Under the pieces are notes generated by a model that worked only from the letters and a program-made list of their open reading frames with translations, was not told the DNA's origin and made no database searches. A stretch of DNA of 40,598 nt from Sphingomonas bacterium (GTDB lineage Bacteria > Pseudomonadota > Alphaproteobacteria > Sphingomonadales > Sphingomonadaceae): NCBI RefSeq assembly GCF_028292965.1, contig NZ_JAQGLG010000229.1, positions 1 to 40,598 of the forward strand, given 5' to 3'. A program made the translations under genes and the position numbers. Below are positions 16,791-25,587 of the stretch, one piece after another. Numbering within the stretch: position 1 is the first letter of the stretch; each line of letters starts with the position of its first letter.

Positions 16791-18391
16791 GCGAGGGCGC
16801 GCCGAACCGCGGGAGCTGGCGTCTCAAGGCGCCGCACGACGTGCTGACCCAGGGGCTGGTGGTCAGCGGTTTTGGCTCCTTGCCGACCGGCCGTGCCCTG
16901 TTCCTGCAATTCGCCTGGGACGGCGTCGGCACTGGCGCGTGGCTCGATACGCTCGCCACCGTCGCGCCGGTGACCGATGCCGATGGGCGCGAGGCGCGCG
17001 CCACCGCTTTGTCCTTCGCCTATACCGGGCTGAGAAAGATGGGCCTGTCGCCGACCGCGCTGGCGACCTTCGCCGCGCCGTTCCGCGAGGGCATGTTGCA
17101 GGAAGACCGGCTGCGTCGGATCGGCGACCGGCGCAACGGCGAATGGCTCGGCACGGTGATTGAAGGGGGCCCGAAATGGAGCGCCAACACCCCGCGTCGC
17201 GGCGCGCTGGCCGAGGTCGAGGCGGGCCAGTCCGCCGCACTGACGGCGACCGGGCACCGCGAGGAGCAGATCACCACGCCGATCACCGTCCATGCGCTGC
17301 TGCTGCTTTATGATGCCGACGAGAACAGCGCCGAGAAATGGGCGGAGGAGGTCGAAGCCAGGCTGGCGCCGCACCAGATCAAGGTTGCGCACAAGCTGCC
17401 GCTCGATCTGCGCCCGGATGAGCGCGGCGTGGCGCGCGAGCATTTCGGTTTTGCCGACGGCATCTCGCAGCCGATGCCCTATGACGATGCGGCGATCATA
17501 CTGAGCGATGGCAGCGCGGCGCCGCGCGACAAGTGGAACGGCGTGCCGCTGGGCGAGATTCTGCTCGGCCATATCAATGGCCATCACGAGCGAGCGCCAG
17601 GACCGATCCTGCCCGATGACCCCGGCGGCAAGGGCAAGGCTGCTGGCCTCCCTCCTCATCCGCTCGCCGAGGGCGGCCTCGATCTCGGGCTCGACGGGAG
17701 CTATATGGTGGTGCGCGAGCTCAAGCAGGACGTCGTCGCCTTCTGGCAGTCGATGCGCGAGAACGCCGCGCATATCCGCGCCCGCGATCCTGACCATTCG
17801 GCGCATGTCACCACGACCTGGCTGGCCGAGCGTGTGGTCGGTCGCAATACCCATGGCGACTTGCTGTGCCCTGCCGGCTACCTGCCGCGCGCGCCGGGCG
17901 ACCAGCCTGACAACGACTTCGCCTTCTGGGACCGCGACCAGCATGGTGCCGGCTGCCCGGCGGGGTCGCATATCCGCCGCGCCAATCCGCGCGACGGCCT
18001 TGCCCCTTCCGTCGACCAGAAGCAGACCCTGCTCGATGCCGCCAACAACCACCGCATCCTGCGTCGCGGGCGCAAATATGGCGCGACGATCAGTGTGCCG
18101 CCCAAGGAAGACGGGGTCGATCGCGGACTGTTGTTCATCTGCCTCAATACCGACATCGCGCGACAGTTCGAGTTCGTCCAGCAGACCTGGTTGCTCAACC
18201 CCAATTTCGCGACATTGTTCGACGAGACCGACCCCCTGATCGGCCCCAAAGGCGCGATGACCGTCCGCGACCAGCCGCTGCGGCGACGGATCGAGGTCGA
18301 TACTTTCGTGCGGATGGTCGGGGGGGACTATTTCTTCCTCCCCAGCATGCCGGCGTTGAAATATCTCGCGACCCTGGGGTCGGCGGCATGA
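16772..18391 (+). CDS. DyP-type heme peroxidase
   Basis: 539 residues. The family GXXDG motif is present as GFADG (residues 226-230; Asp229 is the distal acid). The proximal heme ligand is the His of 'CPAGSHIRRANPR', and the distal Arg region appears as HRILRRGRKYG. Such enzymes oxidise dyes, lignin-type phenolics or other donors with H2O2. The protein is longer than the compact A/B types and lacks a Tat or Sec signal, so it is probably cytoplasmic or held at the membrane by its neighbour. ATG 16772 has AAAGGA about 9 bases upstream; GTG 16787 forms a GTGA overlap with the upstream stop and is an alternative. The next gene, a P450, overlaps by 4 bases. Confidence 0.9.
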   Translation: MDQRAVSEGAPNRGSWRLKAPHDVLTQGLVVSGFGSLPTGRALFLQFAWDGVGTGAWLDTLATVAPVTDADGREARATALSFAYTGLRKMGLSPTALATFAAPFREGMLQEDRLRRIGDRRNGEWLGTVIEGGPKWSANTPRRGALAEVEAGQSAALTATGHREEQITTPITVHALLLLYDADENSAEKWAEEVEARLAPHQIKVAHKLPLDLRPDERGVAREHFGFADGISQPMPYDDAAIILSDGSAAPRDKWNGVPLGEILLGHINGHHERAPGPILPDDPGGKGKAAGLPPHPLAEGGLDLGLDGSYMVVRELKQDVVAFWQSMRENAAHIRARDPDHSAHVTTTWLAERVVGRNTHGDLLCPAGYLPRAPGDQPDNDFAFWDRDQHGAGCPAGSHIRRANPRDGLAPSVDQKQTLLDAANNHRILRRGRKYGATISVPPKEDGVDRGLLFICLNTDIARQFEFVQQTWLLNPNFATLFDETDPLIGPKGAMTVRDQPLRRRIEVDTFVRMVGGDYFFLPSMPALKYLATLGSAA

Positions 18392-19626
18392 GCGATACCC
18401 TCACGCCCACGGTGCTGCGCCCCGGTCCGCGCGGCTTCAAGGCAGTGCTGATGCGCTGGGCGATGGCGGCGATGCCGCTGGCCTTCCGCCTGCTGCGACG
18501 CCTCCGGCCGATTCCGCGCTTCGGCAAGACCTATGTCGCGACGCTCTACGACGATGTCCGCGAGGTGTTCGCCACCGACACCGCGTTCGGTGTACCCTAT
18601 GCGCCCAAGCTCGAGGTGATCATGGGCGGCGAGCCCTTCTTCCTGGGCATGGCCGACACGCCGCCATATCATGCCGATGTCGCCGCGATGCGGCGCGTCG
18701 TGCTGGCGGATGACCTGCCGCGGCTGGGCGCGCGCGTCGAGGCGATGGCCGAGGCGATCGTCGCTGCCGCGCCGGGGCAGATCGAGGTGGTCGACGCGCT
18801 GGTGCGCAAGGTGACGTTCGATTTCCTCGGCGAGTATCTCGGCGTGCCGGCGCCGCCGCAGGGCGACCTGCGCATATGGGGCACGCGGCTGTTCGAATAT
18901 CAGTTCGTCGCCAGCGACGCGGCGCTGGTCGCGGAGGTCAAGGTGATCGCGCCGGCGCTGCGCGACCATATCCAGCACCAGATCGAGGCGCGGCGCGCCA
19001 TGCCGGACAGCCGCGACGATGTGCTGGCGCGATGCCTCAAGCTGCAGGCGCAAGGCGAGCCGGGCTATAGCGACGCGCAGATCCGCACCGCGTTGATGGG
19101 CTTCATCGTCGGCGGTCCGCCACAGCCGCCGATGGTCGTACCACAGGCGATGGAGCAGTTGCTCCGGCGCCCCAAGACGCTGGCTGGCGCGCAGGCGGCC
19201 GCGCGTGCCGACGACGACGCGCTGCTCGCCGGCTATGTGATCGAAGCGATGCGCTTTGATCCGCTCGCGCCGGGGCTGCCGCGCATGGTGCTCAAGGACT
19301 GGACGCTGGCTGCGGGGACGCGGCACGCGCGGCTGATCCCGGCCGGTTCGACCATCCTCGCCGCCTTCGCCTCGGCGATGCGCGATGGTCGGCGCGTACC
19401 CAATCCCGAGATGTTCGATCCGCGCAGGCTGCCGCATGAGTACATCCATTTCGGGCACGGCCTGCATCAATGCTTCGGCGAGCATATCAACCGGGCGACG
19501 CTGCACATGATGCTCAAGCCGCTCCTGCGCCGGGCGAATGTTCGGCGCGCGGCGGGCTCGGCGGGACATCTCACCAAGCAGGGCGCCTTTGCCGAACGGC
19601 TGATGGTGGCGTTCGACCCCGCCTGA
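18388..19626 (+). CDS. Cytochrome P450 with atypical I-helix
   Basis: 412 residues, the usual length for a soluble bacterial P450. The heme-binding loop FGHGLHQCFG gives Cys362 as thiolate ligand, and the K-helix ExxR is E286-R289. The I-helix region near 240-248 reads FIVGGPPQPP, where most P450s have (A/G)GxxT. The acid-alcohol pair used for O2 activation is absent and replaced by prolines. Family precedents lacking this pair include H2O2-using peroxygenases and P450s with non-monooxygenase chemistry. A peroxide-driven reaction would suit the overlapping DyP gene (inference). ATG 18388 overlaps the DyP stop (ATGA). No ferredoxin or reductase specific to it is seen, although the ferredoxin-fused oxidoreductase is nearby. 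The substrate is unknown. Confidence 0.88.
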   Translation: MSDTLTPTVLRPGPRGFKAVLMRWAMAAMPLAFRLLRRLRPIPRFGKTYVATLYDDVREVFATDTAFGVPYAPKLEVIMGGEPFFLGMADTPPYHADVAAMRRVVLADDLPRLGARVEAMAEAIVAAAPGQIEVVDALVRKVTFDFLGEYLGVPAPPQGDLRIWGTRLFEYQFVASDAALVAEVKVIAPALRDHIQHQIEARRAMPDSRDDVLARCLKLQAQGEPGYSDAQIRTALMGFIVGGPPQPPMVVPQAMEQLLRRPKTLAGAQAAARADDDALLAGYVIEAMRFDPLAPGLPRMVLKDWTLAAGTRHARLIPAGSTILAAFASAMRDGRRVPNPEMFDPRRLPHEYIHFGHGLHQCFGEHINRATLHMMLKPLLRRANVRRAAGSAGHLTKQGAFAERLMVAFDPA

Positions 19627-19640
19627 CCCGATGCGCACGG

Positions 19641-21884
19641 TCATTTCTCGGTCGCCGAGAACACCCCGTCCCAATCCGCGCCGGGCGGGTTGGCGGTAAA
19701 ATAAGCGGCGCGCTCGCGCATCAGCAGGTAGAATTTGCGCAGGCCGCAGCTGACCGCGGCACCCTCGCCCTGGACGGCGAGCCGGTCGGCTGTCGCCCAG
19801 TCCTGCGCGCGATAGGCATCGAGCATCGCCTGATGGCGCTGAGCGAAATCGCGGAAGCTCGGTTCCTGTTCGAGGCTCTCGTCGCCGAGCAGCGTGAAGA
19901 TTTCCTCTGGTGCGTCGCGGCCGACGACCTTCACGTGATCGAGCGAAACGATCGCGAAATGCGGCAAATGGCGGCGCAGCTCGCTGCCGATGGCGATTTG
20001 CAGGCCGTAATATTTGGTCATGCCCTCGATGCGCGAGGCGAGGTTCACGGTGTCGCCGATCAGCGAGTAGGACAGGCGCTGCGCCGAGCCCATGTTGCCG
20101 ACGCAGCACGGCCCGGCATTGAGGCCGATACCGATGCTGACATTGCCCGGCCAGAGCGGGTCGTCGGCGCTGCGCTTCTCGACATTGATCTCGCGCAGGC
20201 GCCGCGTCATCGCCAGCGCACCGCGCGCGGCATTGGCATATTGATCGGGATCGTCGATCGGTGCGTTCCAGAAGGCGAGCACGGCGTCGCCGATGAACTT
20301 GTCGATCGTCGCTTTCTGCGCGAGCAGGATGTCGCACATCGGCGTCAGGAAGGCGATCAGGAACTGGATGATTTCCTGCGGGGTGAGCTTCTCCGACAGT
20401 CGCGAAAAACCGCGGATGTCGCAGAACAGCACGGTCATCTGGCGTTCCTCACCGCCGAGCTCGAGCCGGCCGGGATCGTCGACGATGCGCTGCACCATCT
20501 CGGGCGAGAGGTAACGGTCGAAGGCCTGGTGGATATAGGCGCGCTGGCGTTCCTCACGGTAAAAGGTGACGGCGGTCTCGACGATATAGACGAGGATCAG
20601 GCCGAGCACCGGCCAGGCCGGATCGAGCAGCAGGCGCCCCTGGCTGAACGCCTCCCAGCTGCCGAGCAGCGTGGCGCCGACCATCACCAGCCCGAGGATC
20701 GCACCACGCAGCGCGCCCAGCCAGGGCAGCGCGAAGACCATGATCAGGCCGAGCACCAGCAGAGCTGAGCGTTCGGCGCCGAACCCCCAATCGGGATAGC
20801 TGAGAAAGGTCTTCGACATGATCTGCTCGAGCGCCTGGGCGTGAATGACGGCGCCCAGTTCGCGGTCGGCGAGCGGGGTCGATTTCTGGTCGTAAAGGCC
20901 AGCGGCACTGGTGCCGATCAGCACGATCTGCCCCGAGAAATATTTTTCCATCTCCGCCGCGCTGAGCGCGCCGGTGAGGATCTTCCATGCCGGCACGACG
21001 CGCTCGGGCTGCCGCGCGGTGAAATACATCAGCAGCCGGCCGTCGCCGGTGGTCGGCACGACGGAGTCGCCAACCTTGAGCGAGACCATGTTGGCGCCGT
21101 TGCCGCCATGCTCGGCGCTGGCGTCGTCGGACTTCACCACCACCGACTGGGTCTGGTACGCCACGCGCAACGCCTCGAGCGACAGCGCCGGGAGCAGTGC
21201 GCCATTCTCGGTCGAGACCATCGGCGCCTTGCGGATGATGCCGTCATTGTCGGGCGGCAGGCTGACGAAGCCCAGCCCCTTCGCCGCCGCGCGCAACGCC
21301 GGCAGCGGCTGGATCGCGCCATTATAGGTCGACCGTCCGGTGCGCGCCTGGCTGCCGGCATAGGCGAAGCCCATTTTCGGCTCGACCTGCCCGCCCTTGC
21401 CATCGTTGGTCAGGAAATAGGCGAGCACGACGTTCGAATTTTCGAAGGCGCGGGCGAGCGTCGCGTCATTGTCCGGCAGGCTGCCGAGCGCCTTGAGCAG
21501 ATCGTCGGTGCCGCCTTGCCGACGAAGGCGTTGCGCGAGGTTGGCCGGCGAGGTGCGATCGGGTTCGGAGAAGACCACGTCATAGACGATCGCGGCGGCA
21601 CCGGCATCGGTCAGGCGGGCGTTGAGATCGGCGATGTCGGTGCGCGGCCAGGGCCATTGACCGAGGCGACGGAGTGTCTCGTCGTCGATGTCGATGACCC
21701 TGACGGCGGCGTCGGTATAGGGCCGCGGCTTGGCGCGCTGATAGCCGTCGAACAGCAGCGACGAGGCACTGTCGATCGCCGACACGCCGATGGCCTGGAG
21801 CAGCAGGACAAGGAGCAAGGTGGCGAGGCCGGGCAGGATCGCTCCCGCTCGCTTGCGCAACGCCAGCCGCCACCGTCTCCCCAT
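19641..21884 (-). CDS. CHASE2-domain class III adenylate cyclase
   Basis: 747 residues from ATG 21884. A first membrane helix (about 15-35) precedes a large periplasmic CHASE2 sensor (about 40-340: 'VRVIDIDDETLRRLGQWPWPR', 'VFSEPDR', 'LIGTSAAGLYD'). Three hydrophobic segments follow (about 357-430), then the catalytic domain (about 470-655). Metal-binding Asp residues lie in LFCDIRGFS and FIGDAVLAFW. The Lys of DKFIGD and the Ser before LIGDTVN occupy the base-specificity positions and fit class IIIb-like adenylate rather than guanylate cyclases. Asn and Arg of VNLASR are the transition-state residues. About 95 residues follow the catalytic domain. It is convergent with the P450 gene, 14 bases apart. 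An in-frame ATG exists at 22046-22049, but that extension is unlike a protein start. Confidence 0.9.
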   Translation of the reverse strand: MGRRWRLALRKRAGAILPGLATLLLVLLLQAIGVSAIDSASSLLFDGYQRAKPRPYTDAAVRVIDIDDETLRRLGQWPWPRTDIADLNARLTDAGAAAIVYDVVFSEPDRTSPANLAQRLRRQGGTDDLLKALGSLPDNDATLARAFENSNVVLAYFLTNDGKGGQVEPKMGFAYAGSQARTGRSTYNGAIQPLPALRAAAKGLGFVSLPPDNDGIIRKAPMVSTENGALLPALSLEALRVAYQTQSVVVKSDDASAEHGGNGANMVSLKVGDSVVPTTGDGRLLMYFTARQPERVVPAWKILTGALSAAEMEKYFSGQIVLIGTSAAGLYDQKSTPLADRELGAVIHAQALEQIMSKTFLSYPDWGFGAERSALLVLGLIMVFALPWLGALRGAILGLVMVGATLLGSWEAFSQGRLLLDPAWPVLGLILVYIVETAVTFYREERQRAYIHQAFDRYLSPEMVQRIVDDPGRLELGGEERQMTVLFCDIRGFSRLSEKLTPQEIIQFLIAFLTPMCDILLAQKATIDKFIGDAVLAFWNAPIDDPDQYANAARGALAMTRRLREINVEKRSADDPLWPGNVSIGIGLNAGPCCVGNMGSAQRLSYSLIGDTVNLASRIEGMTKYYGLQIAIGSELRRHLPHFAIVSLDHVKVVGRDAPEEIFTLLGDESLEQEPSFRDFAQRHQAMLDAYRAQDWATADRLAVQGEGAAVSCGLRKFYLLMRERAAYFTANPPGADWDGVFSATEK

Positions 21885-22308
21885 CGGCCTGCCCGCCCCC
21901 GTCGTTTCGCCCTCGTTATGGCCGAGGCGGCACCAACCGACAATGGCATCGGCGCGATCAGGCGCGGCAAATATTCGGCAAGTCACGGTTCCGTCCAACA
22001 CCAAGTATTCGGGGGGTTTTGACGACCGACGGGGGGTGTCCTTCATCACGACGCGTTACTTGCGACTTGCAGATCGCGCGCAGGTGACGGCGCCTTGTCC
22101 AACAGCGAATAGTGCGGCGATGCTGTGGCGCGCGCGCTTTTTCGGGGCGCGAGGACTGGGTCTTTATTGGACCCCTTTTGGGGGACCGTGACGATTTTCG
22201 TGGCGTTCACCGGCAAGCTCCGTCGGGCCGACCGGCGTTTTCCCAACACGAAATGCGTCGCGAGCTCGGTGGCGCTCGCATAGTGCGCGCGGTGCCGCGC
22301 GCAGTGAA
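21885..22308. other. Intergenic region upstream of the cyclase
   Basis: 424 bases between the cyclase start and the end of the GNAT gene, both on the - strand. No open frame here looks protein-like. It contains a possible - strand promoter (21970-21998). A short C-run/G-run palindrome lies near 22171-22187 (GGACCCCTTTTGGGGGACC) and may be a hairpin. Otherwise I see nothing assignable. Confidence 0.6.
21970..21998 (-). promoter_or_regulatory. Possible sigma-70-like promoter for the adenylate cyclase gene
   Basis: On the - strand TTGGAC (21998-21993) is followed, after 17 bases, by AATATT (21975-21970). This would give a leader of roughly 80 bases before ATG 21884. The match to consensus is partial and GC-rich alphaproteobacterial promoters are hard to call by eye. 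Confidence 0.3.
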
Positions 22309-23406
22309 TCAGGCTGGCTGGCCTGCCGTGTCGGAGAGCGTCTTGCACAGGATCACATTGCTATGGCCGTCGGGCCAGCCGAGAAATTCGGCCATGCGTT
22401 CGAAGCCGACCTTCTCGTACATCGCAGGCGCCTGGAAGTCGTGGCTCTGCACCCAGATCCTTCGCACACCGCGCCGCCGCGCCTCGTCGATGAAAGCGGT
22501 GAGCAGGGCGCGCGCATGGCCACGCCCGCGATGCGCCTCGGCGACCCACATCTGCTTGAGCTCGGCGGTGCGCGCCCAGCTGTAACCGGCGGCAGCGGCG
22601 ATCATCTGCCCGGCCTGGTCGCGCATCACGAAGTCGAGGCCCTGCGCGTCGTCCAGCCCGGTCGCGCCGCTATTGTGGCGGTATAGGTGATCCTCGATGG
22701 CGTCGATCTCGTCAGGGGAAAGATCGTGGCGTGGTTCGACGGAAACCGCGTGCGCCGGCAGGTCGAGCCGCATGGCGCAGCGGCGTTCGCCGGGCAGGCC
22801 GTTCGCTACCTCCGCGCGCAGCGTTTCGGCGAGACGCTGCGTCAGTTCGTGATCGGGCAGCGTGCGGAAGCCCGCGCGCCGGTAAAAGGGCTCGTTCCAC
22901 GCGACCTCGCGGAACGTCGTCAGCGTAACGGCGGGCAGCCGCGTTGCCGCCGCCCACGACGTCGCGGTTGCGAGCAGGCGCCTGCCCAGCCCCGCGCGCT
23001 GACTGTCGCGGCGCACCGACATCTCCCAGATGTGCAGCGCATCGCCGAATAGCTCGCCGCACAGGAAGCCGGCGATATCACCCGCCTCATCCGTGGCGAC
23101 CCAGGCAGCACCGCCGGCGATCAATGCGGCATAGCGCTCCACCGACAGATCGGGCGCATCGGCAATCCAGGAGAGATCGTCGATCGCGCGAAACGCCTCG
23201 CCCGCCGATCGCTCGACCTCGGGGAGAAAGGGCGCATCTGCCGCGCGGGCCGACCGGATGATGATAGCGGCTCTCCTCGCGGGCTTTCCGCTACCGCGCG
23301 GCCCTGATCGACGTCGGCGGATCGCCTGATCGTCGCGGACAAAAAACGCAATGGCGAGCGCCGGCACAGCCAAATTATGCCATTCGAGAGCACCATATGG
23401 CGACAT
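22309..23406 (-). CDS. Tandem double-GNAT N-acetyltransferase, start uncertain
   Basis: Two GNAT domains in one chain. The first (about residues 48-190) has the acetyl-CoA loop 'RRDSQRAGLGRRLL' and a terminal FYRRAGF. The second (about 213-355) has 'AHRGRGHARALL' and MYEKVGF. GNAT enzymes transfer acetyl groups from acetyl-CoA to amines; the substrate cannot be told. The first 47 residues, from ATG 23406, do not look like GNAT sequence. The domain begins at an Ile-Ile-Ile-Arg run preceded by a strong GAGGAGAG box, yet no ATG/GTG/TTG lies there. Either the N-terminus is extended or an AUC codon is used. It is not obviously linked to the redox region. Confidence 0.75.
   Translation of the reverse strand: MSPYGALEWHNLAVPALAIAFFVRDDQAIRRRRSGPRGSGKPARRAAIIIRSARAADAPFLPEVERSAGEAFRAIDDLSWIADAPDLSVERYAALIAGGAAWVATDEAGDIAGFLCGELFGDALHIWEMSVRRDSQRAGLGRRLLATATSWAAATRLPAVTLTTFREVAWNEPFYRRAGFRTLPDHELTQRLAETLRAEVANGLPGERRCAMRLDLPAHAVSVEPRHDLSPDEIDAIEDHLYRHNSGATGLDDAQGLDFVMRDQAGQMIAAAAGYSWARTAELKQMWVAEAHRGRGHARALLTAFIDEARRRGVRRIWVQSHDFQAPAMYEKVGFERMAEFLGWPDGHSNVILCKTLSDTAGQPA
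23271..23278 (-). promoter_or_regulatory. Strong Shine-Dalgarno box without a standard start codon
   Basis: GAGGAGAG on the - strand lies 5 bases before an ATC at 23265-23263, exactly where the first GNAT domain begins. No standard start codon is in frame nearby. Translation from AUC, as known for ATT in infC, is possible but unproven. Confidence 0.35.
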
Positions 23407-23615
23407 GGGCGCACGTCACGGTCCGCATCGCGAGCAAGCCCGCGATCGCTTTTTTATAGCGGTGATGTCTGACGGTATTTCCATTCTTTGGCCAGCGCCT
23501 GCAATTGTGGCTCCGCGTCAAGATCCGATGGCCATGGCCAAGTCCGCTACGCGCCTCGTTGACTGACGCCGGGTCGAGTCAGGAGGTGCCGGCCGCTTAT
23601 TGCCGGGCAACGCGC

Positions 23616-24239
23616 CTATCCAGCATAGGAACCGATCGTATCGAGAAATACCTCGATCGTAATGCTCGTTAGCGCGCGATGATCATTTGCGAATTCGATC
23701 CTGTTACGGTGCGTATGCCATGCGTTCATGTATATGTTCTTGTTTTCGCTAAAATATAACGCCGTACGAAATTGCTCTCGCCAAGCAGCTTCAATGGAGC
23801 AGTCCGAGCAAAGCGCAAACCTTGGATGCGGTTTTACATATTTTATTTTCAAATCGACGACGATGTCGCGCAGAGCTCTTCTCACCTCCGCCTTGTTCAC
23901 GGACGGAGATATCTTATTGCGCGAATCCGAGAACAGAGGCCCGACAGGCGGTTTCATCAAGCAGTAGATCGGCACGTTCTGCTGATATCTCGCAAGGATC
24001 TTGGCAAGCTCGGTCGATGAAAAGCCGGCTCGCAAAAGGACGTTGCTTGCTTCTTGTTCGAAGGCCTGAAGCTTTACCTGATCGCGACGTACGCTCGCGG
24101 CCGTCGCTGCGCCCAGACGGCGGGCGGATGCCAGCACGGCTTGCTGCCTGCACGGATTTGCCGATGCCTGTGAGCTGAACAACGCCAAGATCGTGAACAA
24201 CAACGCGGCCCATGCTGGAACGCCAAACCTGTCGGACAT
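23616..24239 (-). CDS. Secreted orphan protein of unknown function
   Basis: 207 residues from ATG 24239, with AAGGA about 7 bases upstream. A clear Sec signal peptide ends near 'SSQASA', residue 27, followed by NPC. The mature part is Lys/Arg-rich with five Cys (one after the signal, one in IYCLMKPP, then CSDCS), but there is no CXXCH heme motif. I do not recognise a family. Codon use is visibly AT-richer than in its neighbours, with many Asn, Ile, Lys and ATA/AAA codons. That suggests recent acquisition or weak selection on codon use. It stands alone: the upstream desaturase gene ends 58 bases away on the same strand. Confidence 0.65.
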   Translation of the reverse strand: MSDRFGVPAWAALLFTILALFSSQASANPCRQQAVLASARRLGAATAASVRRDQVKLQAFEQEASNVLLRAGFSSTELAKILARYQQNVPIYCLMKPPVGPLFSDSRNKISPSVNKAEVRRALRDIVVDLKIKYVKPHPRFALCSDCSIEAAWREQFRTALYFSENKNIYMNAWHTHRNRIEFANDHRALTSITIEVFLDTIGSYAG

Positions 24240-24297
24240 GAATGATCCTTTGGTAACCCAGCTTGGCGGCGGTGTTCGATTGCTTGCAGTTGCTACG

Positions 24298-25446
24298 CTA
24301 CTCCGCCGGCTTCCTTCGCCGGAACGGATAGGCCAGCTGCGCGCGATACCCGCGGGGCACATCCTCGGCGACACCGTAGCCGCTCGGCCATTCGCTCTTC
24401 GGGAGATAATAGGTCCCGAACAGGCGATCGAGCAGCGGGAAGTGGATCGCGAAATTCTTGTCGATCGCGACTTCCTCGATGCCGTGGTGCCAGTGGTGGA
24501 AGCGCGGGGTGACGAGGAACTTGCCGAGATTGTCGAAATTGCCGCGCAGATTGGCGTGGACCAGCGAGGCGTAGATATAGACCATCGCGACATAGGCCTG
24601 CATCACCGAGGGCGCGAAGCCGAGCGTCAGCAGCGGCAGCGAGGTGACCCCGCGCAGCAGCACGATCTCGACGAAATGCATGCGCGAGCCGGCCAGCCAG
24701 TCCATCGCCTTGGCCGAGTGATGCACGGCATGGAAACCCCACAGGAACGACCAGCGGTGGAAGCCGCGGTGGAACCAATATTGCACCAGGTCGGTGAGGA
24801 ACATCGCCTCGACGAACTGCAGCAGCCAGGGCTGGCTGGCGACGGCAGCGCGGAAGGCGCCGAACGAGCCGGTCGAGGCCATGATGAACGATGACGGCGC
24901 CAAAGCGAGGAAGGTGATCAGCTGCACCATCATCGAGCTGACGAGATAATAGAACAGATCCTCGCGCCATTCGGTGCGGAACAGGCGCTGGTCGCGGCGG
25001 TGCGGCAACAGGCGCTCGATCGGCGCGAACATCAGGCCGGTGGCGATCATGTTGAGCGCGAAAAAGTCGACGCCGAAGAAGATGCCCCAGTCATGCGCCT
25101 CGCGCGGCTGCACGCCAGCGCCGCCGAGCAGGGTCGCGACGAGCGCGATCACCAGCGCGGTGATGCCGAGCGCCTTGCGCGGGCGGAGCAACATGCTGAG
25201 CAGGGCCAGCGCGTAACCCGCGATCAGGGTGGCGTGGATGACGATGCGGAAGCCGGTCCAGCCGCGCACCGTGCCCAGTTGCGGCAGCGCGAAATATTCC
25301 GGCCAGCGCATGGCGAGCACGAAACACAGGCCGGCAACGGCGAAGATGATCGCGAAGAAACCGGAGAACCAGCCCGTACCGAAACCCCGCGCCTCGATCG
25401 GTGCTTCGAGATCGCGCGTCAGCGACGTGAGAAAGGTGCGTTTCAT
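24298..25446 (-). CDS. Sterol desaturase / fatty acid hydroxylase family membrane protein
   Basis: 382 residues with several membrane segments in the N-terminal 210 residues. The di-iron His clusters of the family follow: HRGFH, 'HAVHHS', and near the end RFHHWHHG. These enzymes hydroxylate or desaturate lipid substrates (fatty acids, sterols, carotenoids, alkylglycerols) at the membrane using O2; the exact substrate is not readable. ATG 25446 has GGGAG about 7 bases upstream, and the TTG directly before it is less likely. It is divergent from the outer-membrane protein gene at 25588. Confidence 0.85.
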   Translation of the reverse strand: MKRTFLTSLTRDLEAPIEARGFGTGWFSGFFAIIFAVAGLCFVLAMRWPEYFALPQLGTVRGWTGFRIVIHATLIAGYALALLSMLLRPRKALGITALVIALVATLLGGAGVQPREAHDWGIFFGVDFFALNMIATGLMFAPIERLLPHRRDQRLFRTEWREDLFYYLVSSMMVQLITFLALAPSSFIMASTGSFGAFRAAVASQPWLLQFVEAMFLTDLVQYWFHRGFHRWSFLWGFHAVHHSAKAMDWLAGSRMHFVEIVLLRGVTSLPLLTLGFAPSVMQAYVAMVYIYASLVHANLRGNFDNLGKFLVTPRFHHWHHGIEEVAIDKNFAIHFPLLDRLFGTYYLPKSEWPSGYGVAEDVPRGYRAQLAYPFRRRKPAE

Positions 25447-25587
25447 CAATAACTCCCGCTGCCGCCTTGGTCGGCCACTACAAAGCGTAAGTCAAACGGC
25501 TAGCCAACATAGGTTAAGACGTTGATAGCACCGGCGATCTCCCTGTTGGAAAGAACATATTAACCATCCCGGCGCATCACTACCTTT

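Noticed and set aside
23616..24239. CSDCS in the secreted orphan as a heme site
   Set aside because: The CXXC is followed by Ser, not His, so it is not a c-type heme motif.
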